A stretch of 46,947 nucleotides of DNA from Actinomycetota bacterium (GCA_005883955.1 VAXH01000106.1:3672-50618); one strand, 5' to 3'. Shown: positions 32,038 to 40,959, counted from the first letter of the stretch. The notes: generated by a model not told the origin, from the sequence alone. A program made the numbers and translations.

Positions 32038-33291
32038 TTACAGCCGTTCGCCGGCCGGTTGGCCTGCGCCGCGGATGCCATAAGCGGCGGCGCGATCGAG
32101 CACGTCCAGGGCAGCCTGCTCGCGACCGGCACGCCGCAGCGCCCGGCTCCAGGCCCGAAGCACCGACGCGGCCGCCGGCCAGCGGCGTTCGGCCTCGAGC
32201 ACCTCGAGCGCTTGCACGAACTCCGCCTGGGAGGCATCGATCTCCTCCGGTCGCGCTTCGGCCAGGGTCGCGTAGGCCCTGGCGCGCTTGAGCGGGTCGC
32301 CACCCGCGAGTAGCGAGAGGGCACGTCGTGCAAGCTGTTCGGCCGGCTCGTCCTCGCCGAGCAGCAGCGCCGCTCTTGCCTGCTCCGAATAGAGCCAGGC
32401 GAGATCGGCAGCGTCGGCGTGCTCGCCCAGTAGCTTTTCCGCGAGCTCGAAATGTTCTTGCGCCTGCTCGGGCTCGCGGTCGTCCGTGAGGATCTCTCCG
32501 CAGGAAAGGTGTGCCCGCGCCAGCTGGCGCGTGTCTTCCGTTGCCTCCAAGAGGCCGATCGCGCGCTGGATCTGGCGGAGCGCAGAGCGCGGCTTTCCTT
32601 CCATCAGGGCAAGGCGGGCCAGCGACCAGTAGAGGCGAACGCGCGAATAGGGATCGGGCGCGTCCTCCGCTCGCCCGAGCGCACTCCGCACGACCATGTG
32701 CGCACGGTCGAGCTCGCCGAGGTCGGAGAGCGCGTAACTCAGATAGGTGGCGAAGCGAACTTCGGCGCTGACGTCCTCAGGAGCCTGCGACTGCACCTGG
32801 GAGAGGCAGTCTTCGAGCAGTTCGACTGCCCGCCGAGGCTGGGCCGAGGCGGAGTAAGCGCGCGCAAGCGTCGCGTAGAGATCGGCGTGCGTCAGCGGCG
32901 AGAGCAGGCCTGTGGTGCGCACCTGTTCGAGCTCTGCGATCGCTGTCGCGAAGTCGCCGCGTCGATCGGCGAGCTCACCCAGGCCCGCCCGCGCCCGGGC
33001 CACCGTCTCGGCATCGCCCGCCGCCTCGCCCTCCGCGAGCAGGGCCGCGAACTCCGCTTCTGCGTCGGGGGAGTCCTGCTCGAGCCGCAGGGTCAGCTCG
33101 GCCTCGGACAACCGCAGCTCGCGCTGATCGCGATCGCTTAAGGGGCGCCGGGCGCCGGCCTCGATCCGGCTGATGTAGGCATAGGAGACGCCGGGCGAGG
33201 CGAGCTCGCGCTGCGAGAGCCCACGTTCCTGCCGCAAACGCCGCAGACGCTGACCCACCGTCTCGACCCCGGCCTCGTTGCCCGCCCTCAT
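32038..33291 (-). CDS. XRE-type helix-turn-helix regulator with TPR repeats
   Basis: A 417-residue protein. The N-terminal HTH is at residues 11-48 (VGQRLRRLRQERGLSQRELA, VSYAYISRIEAGARRP), followed by about 350 residues of TPR-like helices (ELADRRGDFATAIAELEQVR, LYATLARAYSASAQPRRAVE). This is the layout of peptide- or signal-sensing regulators common in actinobacteria. Between GARRP and LSDRDQRELRL the usual last HTH helix (a VKALRKLA-type segment of roughly 25 residues) is missing while the frame is kept, so DNA binding may be impaired. The ATG at 33291 has no strong ribosome site. Confidence 0.85.
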   Translation of the reverse strand: MRAGNEAGVETVGQRLRRLRQERGLSQRELASPGVSYAYISRIEAGARRPLSDRDQRELRLSEAELTLRLEQDSPDAEAEFAALLAEGEAAGDAETVARARAGLGELADRRGDFATAIAELEQVRTTGLLSPLTHADLYATLARAYSASAQPRRAVELLEDCLSQVQSQAPEDVSAEVRFATYLSYALSDLGELDRAHMVVRSALGRAEDAPDPYSRVRLYWSLARLALMEGKPRSALRQIQRAIGLLEATEDTRQLARAHLSCGEILTDDREPEQAQEHFELAEKLLGEHADAADLAWLYSEQARAALLLGEDEPAEQLARRALSLLAGGDPLKRARAYATLAEARPEEIDASQAEFVQALEVLEAERRWPAAASVLRAWSRALRRAGREQAALDVLDRAAAYGIRGAGQPAGERL

Positions 33292-33435
33292 CTTGGTGCA
33301 TCTTGGCGGTCAAGTCGGAGGGGGTCAATGGCGCCCGACCATTTGACAACGGCCGTCGAACATGGTGTAGGGGGCGAAGACCAAGGGTTCGCCGCGGCCG
33401 GCGACCCTGCGAATTGGGGGAAGGAGGTGCTCGGA

Positions 33436-33519
33436 ATGCGGAATCGTCTTCTGCTTTGGCTGCCGATCCTGACCGCGCTCGCGCTTGCTGCGCTCGGCGC
33501 GATGGACTGGGGCCCATAG
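33436..33519 (+). CDS. 27-residue membrane peptide
   Basis: ATG 33436 stands eight bases after a perfect AAGGAGGTG. The frame reads MRNRLLLWLPILTALALAAL and ends GAMDWGP at 33519, one hydrophobic helix with a basic N-terminus. A 16-bp terminator stem begins six bases after the stop. The tight packing of start signal, ORF and terminator argues for a real small protein. Function unknown. Confidence 0.6.
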   Translation: MRNRLLLWLPILTALALAALGAMDWGP

Positions 33520-33524
33520 TTCGA

Positions 33525-33569
33525 CGGCTCGAGGGGAACGGGCGCCACGCGCTCGTTCCCCTCGAGCCG
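33525..33569. terminator. Strong bidirectional terminator hairpin
   Basis: CGGCTCGAGGGGAACG and CGTTCCCCTCGAGCCG form a perfect 16-bp stem with a 13-nt loop. It lies between the stop of the 27-residue peptide (33519) and the stop of the minus-strand gene at 33571, so it can end both transcripts. Confidence 0.8.
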
Positions 33570-33570
33570 A

Positions 33571-33786
33571 TTAGGAAGTCCGCTCGATCTCGACGCGGGC
33601 ATCCGGCTGCATCGTCAGCCAGACCTGCAGGTGAAGCTCGATCGCGCGACGTTCCTGCAGTGCGTCAGGTGTGCCGGGACGCCTGACGACCAACCGCTCA
33701 TCGTCGTCGGCAATTGTGAAGCCGGAGCGGACGAAGTGTTGCCGCAGTTCGGGTAGCGCCGCAGGGTCGAGCAGTCGAAGTCGCAT
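33571..33786 (-). CDS. Small conserved hypothetical protein
   Basis: A 71-residue soluble alpha-beta protein: MRLRLLDPAALPELRQHFVR, FTIADDDERLVVRRPGTPDA, AIELHLQVWLTMQPDARVEI. Short proteins with this RLLDPxxLPxL start and LxLxxWLxMxPxA end are seen in other actinobacteria; none has a known role. ATG at 33786; the frame is open upstream but less protein-like. It ends at the terminator at 33525-33569. Confidence 0.6.
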   Translation of the reverse strand: MRLRLLDPAALPELRQHFVRSGFTIADDDERLVVRRPGTPDALQERRAIELHLQVWLTMQPDARVEIERTS

Positions 33787-33996
33787 CGGGCCGCAGCTTT
33801 CACTTCGGCACTCCGGCGGGATGGCTCGACCGCTCAGAAGAGGGGCGTGCGAAGAGTCGCTGAGTCCGCGGACGCGAAGCCGGGGCCGCGTCGGGTGCGC
33901 TACCGGTGTGCGCCTGAGCACCCGACTCCTGGCTTGACGGTTGCACAGGCCAGCCCTCAAACGCGAGAATCGTCGCAGCAGCCAAAGGAGGTCTCC

Positions 33997-34302
33997 ATGC
34001 ACGCCCGCGTCAGCACGTACAAGACCGACGATCCGGAGGGCCTGATCGAGGGGTTCAAGAGCGTTTCGTCGGATCTTGAGCAGGTCGACGGTTTCTCCCA
34101 CGGTTACTTCCTCGTCGACAAGAGCGGCGGCAAGGCTTTGTCGATCACGATCTGGGAGAGCGAAGATGCCCTGAACGCGAGCAAGCGCCAGGCCGACGAG
34201 CTTCGGAAGCGGGGAACCGAAACCAGCGGGACGTCGATCGATTCAGTCGATCACTACGAGATCAGCCATACAGTCGGCTCTCGGAGCAGCTCACCCGCCT
34301 GA
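33997..34302 (+). CDS. Small ABM-like dimeric alpha-beta barrel protein
   Basis: A 101-residue protein: HARVSTYKTDDPEGLIEGFK, VDGFSHGYFLVDKSGGKALS, and ITIWESEDALNASKRQADEL. The order strand-helix-strand with W-ES-EDAL is typical of antibiotic-biosynthesis-monooxygenase-like domains, which often act as small oxygenases or haem-binding proteins. The active-site set is not clear. The ATG at 33997 has AAAGGAGG six bases upstream. Single gene. Confidence 0.75.
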   Translation: MHARVSTYKTDDPEGLIEGFKSVSSDLEQVDGFSHGYFLVDKSGGKALSITIWESEDALNASKRQADELRKRGTETSGTSIDSVDHYEISHTVGSRSSSPA

Positions 34303-34615
34303 AGTTCGGACGCTCCGACGCCGAGCGGTTCGCGGTCAGACGCTCCGCCTCGGGAGCATTCCATCCCGCTCGCAACACGAGGGCGAGCACGTAGGGAGTG
34401 CTTACGATGCCGTAGCCGAGCACCGCGGGACGACCCAACGAAGACCCGCCGATCCGCCGCGCGCCCTCTCGGACCCCGCGCGATGGCCCAACGCCGCTGC
34501 GGAGGCAGCGCACGCGGCGCGCGGCGACGATCGGCGCCCGAGAATTCACCCGAGCCGCCTGCGCACCTACGTCGCCCCTCCGAGCAGCGGGCCGAGATCT
34601 CTCGTCCGGCAAGGG
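34303..34615. other. Gene-free stretch
   Basis: About 310 bp between the ABM-like gene and the 67-residue membrane protein. A minus-strand frame is open here but shows no convincing protein pattern. Confidence 0.4.
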
Positions 34616-34819
34616 TTAATGGATGTGCAAGTTGATCCCGATCAAGATCAGCGGCCAGAGGACGGTCGCGAGCAGAGCGGAACCGATCTGCTTGAGGTTG
34701 TGGAGAGTCGACCAATAGTGGTGGGTGGCCGCGACGATCGCCCCGGCGACGAGGTACACGAGCAGGAGGACGCTGACGCCAGGCCGTGATCTGGTGGTTG
34801 TTGGTGCGTAATAGGCCAT
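34616..34819 (-). CDS. Small membrane protein (67 aa)
   Basis: A polar N-terminus (MAYYAPTTTRSRPG) is followed by two membrane helices, VSVLLLVYLVAGAIVAATHH and ALLATVLWPLILIGINLHIH, with a paired HH and a terminal HIH. The ATG at 34819 has AAAGGAGGTGA upstream with good spacing, supporting this start over the longer frame. It resembles short actinobacterial membrane proteins of unknown role. Single gene. Confidence 0.7.
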   Translation of the reverse strand: MAYYAPTTTRSRPGVSVLLLVYLVAGAIVAATHHYWSTLHNLKQIGSALLATVLWPLILIGINLHIH

Positions 34820-35040
34820 TCGAATTCGGTCACCTCCTTTGCTGGGTTCGGCCGTACCCGATTCGTAAATCGGAAAACGGCGGAACTGTGCTCCTTGAGG
34901 CGCCCGCTCCCCTGGCCCGCGCAGGCGGCGGTCCACCGGCGCCCGAGATCCGAACTTGTGCCTAATGGATCGTTAACGGCGCCGGGTTAGCTTCGGCCGA
35001 AAGCCGTTGTTTTCAGTTTCGGCCGACCAAAGGCTGGCGG

Positions 35041-37059
35041 GTGGCCCACAGGGACGACATCCAAGGTTTGCGAGCTGTCGCGGTTCTGCTGGTGGCTCTC
35101 GGGCACGCGGGCGTGCCGTTCCTGTCCGGCGGCTACGTCGGCGTCGACGTCTTCTTCGTCCTCTCCGGCTTCCTGATCACCGGCATCCTCCTGGCGGAGT
35201 TCGCCGACCGGGGAAGGATCTCGCTGTCGAACTTCTACCTGCGCCGTGCGCGCCGCATCGTGCCGGCTGCCGCATTGACGCTAGTCGTCACCGACATCGC
35301 CGGCCATCATCTGCTCAATTTCGTCCGGGCCCGTGAGGCCGTCAACGACAGCATCTGGTCGGCGCTCTTTGCCGCCAACGTCCACTTCGCACGCCAGGGC
35401 AGCGACTACTTCGCGCAGGGGCAGCCGCCCTCGCCGTTCCTCCACTTCTGGTCGCTCGCGGTCGAGGAGCAGTTTTACTTCGTCTGGCCGTCGTTGCTTG
35501 CCTTGCTGCTCGCCTTCCGGTTTCGCCGGCTGCTGATCTTCCTCGTCGTCGTCGGTGCTGCCTCGCTCGCATGGTCGATCCACCTCACGGCCGCCTCGCC
35601 GGCGACGGCTTACTTCTCGACTTTCGCCCGCGCCTGGGAGCTCGCGCTCGGGGCTGCGCTCGCCGTCGCCGCGCCCCACCTCCGCCGCGCTCCTGGCCGC
35701 GTGGGACTCGCCTGCGGCTGGCTCGGCTTGCTCGCGATCGGCTACGCGGCCTCGGCCTACACCGAGAGCACGTCATTCCCCGGCTCGGCCGCGCTGGTGC
35801 CCGCCGCCGGCGCGGCGCTAGTGATCGGCGCGGGGCTGGCAGCACGACAGACCGCGCTCGACGTCGGGCGCGTACTCGCACTGGCGCCTTTCCGTTATCT
35901 CGGCGACCGCTCGTACGCGTTCTACCTCTGGCACTGGCCCGTGCTGATCCTGGCGACCGAATACGCAGGACGCGGGCTACCGCTCGGCGCCAGGCTCGGG
36001 CTGCTCGCCTTCGCTTTCCTGCTCTCCGTGACGAGCTATCGCTTCGTCGAGAACCCGATCAGGGGGATGAAGCCAACCCTCCGCGTCGGTGGCTTGCTCT
36101 GGCCCGCCACCGCGACGGCCGTCGCCCTCGTCGCCGTGATCATCCTCGTCTCGACCGACCGAGCCGCCGCACGCCTCGACGCCGCGGCCGCCGCGGTGCA
36201 CCCCGCGCAGCTCGTTCGCGCGAGCCAACCCGTGAAGACTCAGTCGCTGGACGCGGTCGTCGCCGCGGTCAGGCAAGCCGAGCGCGGCGCCCCGCTGCCC
36301 TCCTCGGTCACTCCCTCCCCGAGCAATCTTCGCGGCGACTTCTACACGTTCCCGGACGGTTGCTCGCCGGGCCCGGGGAAGACCTCGAGCAAGATCTGCC
36401 GCCTCGGCGACGCCCGCAGCTCGAAGACGATCGTGGTGATCGGCGACTCGCACGCGGAGATGTGGATGCCGCCGATCCTGCGAATGGCGAGCCGGGACGG
36501 GTGGGCCGTTGTTCCCTTCGTCAAGCCGCGCTGCATTCCGCGCTCCTGGACCTCGAAGGGTGAGTGCGGGAAGTGGTACCGCTGGGCGACGCGACGCGCT
36601 TCGGGGTTGCGCCCCGACGTGACCCTCGTCATCGGCAGCTGGATGGCGGTCTGGAAGCCGCCCCGCGCGATCGAGCCCGTCCGCACTCTGGCGGCAACGA
36701 TGAAGCGTGTTTCCCCGGGCGTGATCGTCGTCGGCGACGTACCCGGTCAGAAGCGCGATCCGACCGACTGCCTGCTCGCCCGGCGTGCGACGATGGCGAC
36801 CTGCACGAGCGAGGCCACGCGGGTTCAGCTTTCGACGAACCGAACGATCGCGGCGAACGCGCGCAAGGACGGAATCGGCTTCGTCGACACGCTCGGCTGG
36901 TTCTGTGCGCATCCGCGGGGATCGTCGACGCGCTACCTCTGCCCGTTGATCGTCAACAAGACGGTGACCTGCGTCGACCGGGGGCATATCTCGCGAACCT
37001 ACGGCCTCGAGCTCGCGCCTGAGTTTCGCCTCGCGTTTCGCCGCGCGCTCTTCAGCTGA
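35041..37059 (+). CDS. Membrane acyltransferase with C-terminal SGNH domain (OafA-like)
   Basis: A 672-residue protein. The acyltransferase-3 domain is at about residues 1-350, with some ten membrane helices and landmarks DIQGLRAVAVLLVALGHAG, GVDVFFVLSGFLITGILL, FLHFWSLAVEEQFYFVWPSL and AFYLWHWPVLILA. The SGNH hydrolase-like domain from about 440 has the GDSH block (VVIGDSHAEMW) and a late DRGHIS that can supply the Asp-His pair. Such proteins O-acetylate cell-surface polysaccharides or lipids, bringing acyl groups across the membrane. GTG start at 35041. Alone in its transcription unit. Confidence 0.9.
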   Translation: MAHRDDIQGLRAVAVLLVALGHAGVPFLSGGYVGVDVFFVLSGFLITGILLAEFADRGRISLSNFYLRRARRIVPAAALTLVVTDIAGHHLLNFVRAREAVNDSIWSALFAANVHFARQGSDYFAQGQPPSPFLHFWSLAVEEQFYFVWPSLLALLLAFRFRRLLIFLVVVGAASLAWSIHLTAASPATAYFSTFARAWELALGAALAVAAPHLRRAPGRVGLACGWLGLLAIGYAASAYTESTSFPGSAALVPAAGAALVIGAGLAARQTALDVGRVLALAPFRYLGDRSYAFYLWHWPVLILATEYAGRGLPLGARLGLLAFAFLLSVTSYRFVENPIRGMKPTLRVGGLLWPATATAVALVAVIILVSTDRAAARLDAAAAAVHPAQLVRASQPVKTQSLDAVVAAVRQAERGAPLPSSVTPSPSNLRGDFYTFPDGCSPGPGKTSSKICRLGDARSSKTIVVIGDSHAEMWMPPILRMASRDGWAVVPFVKPRCIPRSWTSKGECGKWYRWATRRASGLRPDVTLVIGSWMAVWKPPRAIEPVRTLAATMKRVSPGVIVVGDVPGQKRDPTDCLLARRATMATCTSEATRVQLSTNRTIAANARKDGIGFVDTLGWFCAHPRGSSTRYLCPLIVNKTVTCVDRGHISRTYGLELAPEFRLAFRRALFS

Positions 37060-37275
37060 GGGTGGGGCTGCTCCCGCCGAGCCTGCGGCAACTCGCGCGG
37101 GGCCTGGAGAGAGTCCGGCCACAGACGCCGCGAGTACGCACATCCCGTCGCCTGCGAGCAGCCCCCGCGGGATGCTGCCGTCGCGCCTTCGCGGCGTCAT
37201 GACACGGCCGGGTCAAAACAGGTTCTGGGCCGATCGACTGGAACCGGACGTGCAATCGGCGCAGAATCGAGCCAA

Positions 37276-37845
37276 ATGCCACAAAAGCATTCGTCGATCG
37301 AGTTGACCCGCACGCTCGAGAAGGTGAAGGTTCCGAGCTTCGTCGCCGCGAGCGACGGGAAGATCACGTGGGGCAATGGGGCAGCGAAGGAGATGTTCGG
37401 CGATCTCACAGGCCGTCCGTTCGCCACGGTCGTCGCTCCCGAAGACGTTCCACTTGTTCAGCGGCAGCTTCAGCGGAAGCTGCAAGGCGCGCCGGTCACC
37501 GACTACGAGGTAGACGTCTTCACCGCTGACGGCCGCCGCCGTCGCGCCGAGATCAGTTCGGTGCCGATCGAGAACGGCGACCACTGCCACGCGGTCTTCG
37601 GAGTCGTGCTGCCGGGCAGGCCGCGCGATCGGGCACCGCAGTCGTCGCGGCTGACCTCACGCCAGGATCAGGTGCTGCAGCTGCTCGGAGAGGGCGCATC
37701 GACGGAGCAGATCGCGGCGATCCTCCACCTGAGCAAGGAGACTGTTCGCAACCACATCCGCCACGTCCTGCGTGCGCTCGGTGCACATTCGCGCCTCCAG
37801 GCGGTGGCGAAGGCACACCGGGAGGGATTGCTGCGCGACGACTGA
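37276..37845 (+). CDS. PAS domain-LuxR type transcription regulator
   Basis: A 189-residue one-component regulator. A PAS domain is at residues 10-115 (VPSFVAASDGKITWGNGAAK, VAPEDVPLVQRQLQRKL, FTADGRRRRAEISSVPI). A LuxR-type HTH is at about 125-185 (LTSRQDQVLQLLGEGASTEQ, HLSKETVRNHIRHVLRALG). The PAS domain lacks an obvious haem or flavin residue, so its ligand is unknown. ATG at 37276. It converges with the next gene, the stops being ten bases apart. Confidence 0.87.
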   Translation: MPQKHSSIELTRTLEKVKVPSFVAASDGKITWGNGAAKEMFGDLTGRPFATVVAPEDVPLVQRQLQRKLQGAPVTDYEVDVFTADGRRRRAEISSVPIENGDHCHAVFGVVLPGRPRDRAPQSSRLTSRQDQVLQLLGEGASTEQIAAILHLSKETVRNHIRHVLRALGAHSRLQAVAKAHREGLLRDD

Positions 37846-37854
37846 GGCGGCGGC

Positions 37855-38658
37855 TCAGCCCGCGAGCCAGTCGTCGAGCGGAAGGCTCGTGGCCAGCGCC
37901 GAGAAGTCGCCCGAGTCACGGATTGCGGAGGCCGCGTCGGCTAACGCCTTGACCGCCACCCAGGTCAGGCTGCCGCCGACGCTGACTCGCCGCGCCCCCG
38001 CCGCGGCGAGCTCGGCGAACAAGAGTCCCGGGACCGCGAGGACGTTTACCGGCCGCGTGACCGCCTCGCACACGCCGCGAATCTCCTCGAGGCTGCGGAG
38101 GCCGGGCGCGTAGAGGACGTCGGCGCCCGCCTGCTCGAAGGACTGCAGGCGGGCGATCGTGTCCTCGAGATCCGGACTTCCCCGGATGTGGTTCTCGGCC
38201 CGCGCGGTCAGCACGAACGGGAAGCCGAGACCGCGCGCAGCTTCGGCCGCAGCGGCGATCCGCTCGGCCGCGTGCTGCCGCTCGTAGATGCGGCCGTCGG
38301 GGTCGTAGTCCTCGATCGAGCCGCCGACGGCGCCGGCCTCGGCCGCCCGCGTGATCGCGCGCGCGGCATCGGCCGGCTCGGGCCCATAGCCGTTCTCGAG
38401 GTCGACCGAGAGCGGAAGCTCCGTGGCGCAGTCCAGCGCCGCAACGTGCTCGACGACCTCGTCGAGGCTCACCCGGCCGTCGCGACGGCCGAGGGTGAAG
38501 GCGAAGCCGGAGCTCGTGGTCGCGAGCGCCTTGAACCCGAGCGCCGCAAGGACGCGCGCAGAGCCGGCGTCCCAGGGATTGGGGATCACGAACGGCTGGC
38601 CGGCGTGCAACTCGGCGAACGCCGCCGCCTTCCTCGCTTGCCTGGCCGGTGCGGACAC
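37855..38658 (-). CDS. Isocitrate lyase/PEP mutase family protein
   Basis: A 267-residue TIM-barrel protein of the ICL/PEPM superfamily: FVIPNPWDAGSARVLAALGF, LPLSVDLENGYGPEPADAAR, GGSIEDYDPDGRIYE (acidic metal site), and FVLTARAENHIRG. The usual catalytic KKCGH loop of isocitrate lyase is not seen, so this is one of the many 2-methylisocitrate-lyase-like or oxaloacetate-decarboxylase-like members with undefined substrate. The GTG at 38658 gives the normal short N-terminus; the frame is open to 38727. Divergent from the flavoenzyme gene at 38753. Confidence 0.83.
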   Translation of the reverse strand: MSAPARQARKAAAFAELHAGQPFVIPNPWDAGSARVLAALGFKALATTSSGFAFTLGRRDGRVSLDEVVEHVAALDCATELPLSVDLENGYGPEPADAARAITRAAEAGAVGGSIEDYDPDGRIYERQHAAERIAAAAEAARGLGFPFVLTARAENHIRGSPDLEDTIARLQSFEQAGADVLYAPGLRSLEEIRGVCEAVTRPVNVLAVPGLLFAELAAAGARRVSVGGSLTWVAVKALADAASAIRDSGDFSALATSLPLDDWLAG

Positions 38659-38752
38659 GAGGAGACCTTGCCACGGGCTCGCCGAGCGCGGGCGCGGTCG
38701 TCTACCGGGGTATGGACGTTTGGGCATCGGTCTGCCATCTTTTTGACGTTCG

Positions 38753-40153
38753 ATGGCGACCGCGACTCAGGCCAAGCTCGACCAAACCGCCGTCCTCGAG
38801 CTCGAGAACTCGCTCCGAGGCGAGCTGCTGCGGCCGGACGATCCGTCCTATGACGAGCGGCGGCGAATCTGGAACGGCTCGATCAGCCGCCGTCCGGCGC
38901 TGATCGCAGGCTGCACCGGGGTCGCAGACGTGATCGCAACCGTCCAGTTCGCGCGACGGACGGGAGTGGATCTCGCCGTTCGGAGCGGAGGCCACAGCTT
39001 CCCGGGACTGTCGATCGCCGACGGCGCGCTGGTCGCCGACCTAAGCCCGATGAAGGGGATCCGCGTCGATCCGGAAGCGCGCACCGCACGGGCTCAGGCC
39101 GGCGTCCTGCTCGGAGAGCTCGACCGCGAGACGCAGCAGTTCGGCCTCGCCGTTCCCGCGGGGATCGTCACCCACACCGGGTTGGCGGGGCTCACGCTCG
39201 GCGGCGGCATCGGTTGGTTGATGCGCAAGTACGGCCTGACGATCGACCAACTGCTCTCCGTTGACCTGATCACGGCCGAGGGCGAGTTCATCAAGGCGAG
39301 CGAGGACGAGAACGCCGACCTCTTTTGGGCCGTTCGCGGCGGCGGCGGGAACTTCGGAATCGTCACGGAGTTCGAGTTCCGGCTCAACCCGCTCGGACCC
39401 GAGGTGGTCGCCGGGCCGATCTTCTGGCCGATGGAAGACTCGCCCGAGGTGCTCCGCTTCTACCGCGACTGGCTCGCCGCGGCGCCGGACGAGCTGATGA
39501 CGATCGTCGTCCACCGGAAGGCGCCGGCGCTCCCCTTCGTCCCCGAGGAGTTCCACGGCAAGCCGGTGGTGATGGTGATCTGCTGCTACGCGGGCCCGGT
39601 CGAAGAGGGGGAGAAGGTCGTGCGCCCGTTGAAGGAGTTCGGCGCCCCGATCATCGACCTTTGCGTCCCGAAGCCGTTCCTCGCGCACCAGGCGATGTTC
39701 GACCCCAGCTTCCCGCATTACCGCTGGTACTACTTCAAGTCCTGCGACGTCCCGGCGCTCACGGACGAGGTGATCGACATCACCGTCGAGCACTCGCTCA
39801 GGATCGGATCGCCGTTGACGTCCTTCCCGATCTGGCAGATGGGCGGCGCGGTCTCCCACGTCGGTGAGGACGAGTCGGCGTTCAGCGGCCGCAACGCCGG
39901 CTTCACGTACAACATCGGCGCCTGCACCGAGACGGCCGCCGGCTTCGACGAGGAGCGGCAATGGGTGCGGGACTTCTGGTCGGCGCTGGAGCCTTACCAG
40001 CTGGGTGTCTACGTGAACTTCCTCGGCGACGAGGGGCAGGATCGCGTGCGCGAGTCCTACGGCGCGGGGAAGTACGCGCGCCTTCAGGAATTGAAGCGGC
40101 GTTACGACCCTGACAACTTCTTCCGGATCAACCAGAACATTCCCCCGAGCTAG
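38753..40153 (+). CDS. FAD-linked oxidase with BBE C-terminal domain
   Basis: A 466-residue flavoenzyme of the vanillyl-alcohol-oxidase/berberine-bridge group. The FAD domain is at about 40-210: VRSGGHSFPGLSIADGALV (His likely carries the 8-alpha-histidyl FAD), GIVTHTGLAGLTLGGGIGWL, and FWAVRGGGGNFGIVTEFEF. The second covalent Cys of bicovalent members is replaced by Thr (VTHTG). The C-terminal YDPDNFFRINQNI closes the BBE domain. Substrates in this group are carbohydrates or natural products; none can be assigned. The ATG at 38753 is divergent from the ICL/PEPM-like gene. Confidence 0.9.
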   Translation: MATATQAKLDQTAVLELENSLRGELLRPDDPSYDERRRIWNGSISRRPALIAGCTGVADVIATVQFARRTGVDLAVRSGGHSFPGLSIADGALVADLSPMKGIRVDPEARTARAQAGVLLGELDRETQQFGLAVPAGIVTHTGLAGLTLGGGIGWLMRKYGLTIDQLLSVDLITAEGEFIKASEDENADLFWAVRGGGGNFGIVTEFEFRLNPLGPEVVAGPIFWPMEDSPEVLRFYRDWLAAAPDELMTIVVHRKAPALPFVPEEFHGKPVVMVICCYAGPVEEGEKVVRPLKEFGAPIIDLCVPKPFLAHQAMFDPSFPHYRWYYFKSCDVPALTDEVIDITVEHSLRIGSPLTSFPIWQMGGAVSHVGEDESAFSGRNAGFTYNIGACTETAAGFDEERQWVRDFWSALEPYQLGVYVNFLGDEGQDRVRESYGAGKYARLQELKRRYDPDNFFRINQNIPPS

Positions 40154-40159
40154 ACCCGG

Positions 40160-40438
40160 TCACTCGAGGCCGTGGTCGCGCTTCGCGTCCTCTTCCATCC
40201 GCTCGAGCCGTGTGTAGTAGTCCGGAAACTCGTTCAGGTGGGCGAGCGCGATCTTGCCCGTGACGAGCGGGTCATCGTCGGTGACGTTGGTCAGGAGATC
40301 GTGGAGCCCGTGTTCGAGCTCGACGTTCATGCCGCGGCGGAACTGGTCGGCGTCAAAGGGCGCGCTCGACCAATCGATGCCGATCTGCTCCCCGATACTG
40401 CGCGCTTCGTCTACGGTGAAGCTCGTTCGCTGGCTCAC
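40160..40438 (-). CDS. DUF5661 family protein
   Basis: A 92-residue protein: FTVDEARSIGEQIGIDWSSA, FRRGMNVELEHGLHDLLTNV, TGKIALAHLNEFPDYYTRLE. This pattern is characteristic of DUF5661, whose function is unknown. GTG start at 40438. Its stop lies six bases from the end of the convergent flavoenzyme gene. It follows the YbaK-like gene closely on the same strand and is probably the last gene of an osmC-ybaK-DUF5661 unit. Confidence 0.8.
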   Translation of the reverse strand: MSQRTSFTVDEARSIGEQIGIDWSSAPFDADQFRRGMNVELEHGLHDLLTNVTDDDPLVTGKIALAHLNEFPDYYTRLERMEEDAKRDHGLE

Positions 40439-40447
40439 AGGACTTGA

Positions 40448-40924
40448 CTACTCCAGCGCGAGGTCGCCGACCTCGGCTTCGGCGACCGAGAGCAAGTCGC
40501 CGGTCCTCAGGCGGACAGATTCGTCGTGCGTCCCCGCGTCGAGAACGATGAAGGTGCTCTCGAAAAGGCGCCGGTCGACGAGGACGCGGTCGTAGGCTCC
40601 GCCCATGGGCGGCACGGCCCCAAGCTCGAACTCGGGGTATGCCCCGACGAGCGTCTCCTCGGTCGCGAGCTCGACCTCCGACGTGTTGAGCGTCTGGCGT
40701 GCCTTCTCGAGGTCGAGCCGGTCCGAGGCGGGAAGCACTGCGCGAACGAAGCCAAAGGGCGTCGTCAGGATCAGCGTCTTCGCGACCTGGTGCGGGTCGA
40801 GGCCGAGCGTGCTCGCCTCGGCGAGGGCCGTCTCGGTGTGATGGTGCGGAATGAGCTCGTAAGCGACGTGCTCGCGCCTGAGCAGATCGATCAGAGCGTC
40901 TGCTGGTTGATGACCCGTGAGCAT
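40448..40924 (-). CDS. YbaK/ProX-type aminoacyl-tRNA deacylase
   Basis: A 158-residue YbaK-fold protein: AYELIPHHHTETALAEASTL, LDPHQVAKTLILTTPFGFVR (catalytic Lys in the VAKTL motif), and VPPMGGAYDRVLVDRRLFES. The family hydrolyses mischarged tRNAs such as Cys-tRNA-Pro or Ala-tRNA-Pro; the exact substrate is not clear. The ATG at 40924 has AGGAGGT a few bases upstream and is preferred to the ATG at 40963. It lies between osmC and DUF5661 on the same strand with short gaps. Confidence 0.85.
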   Translation of the reverse strand: MLTGHQPADALIDLLRREHVAYELIPHHHTETALAEASTLGLDPHQVAKTLILTTPFGFVRAVLPASDRLDLEKARQTLNTSEVELATEETLVGAYPEFELGAVPPMGGAYDRVLVDRRLFESTFIVLDAGTHDESVRLRTGDLLSVAEAEVGDLALE

Positions 40925-40959
40925 GGGACCTCCTAGATGTCGCTGGGTGCGCGTCGCGC

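Noticed and set aside
33363-33410. Sixth copy of the usp promoter before the 27-residue peptide
   Set aside because: CGGCGACCCTGC matches block 2, but block 1 at the fixed offset does not match, so it is probably chance.
34262-34612. 116-codon minus-strand frame
   Set aside because: Composition is Arg/Ser/Ala-rich with no domain and no ribosome site; it fills the gap after the ABM-like gene by chance.
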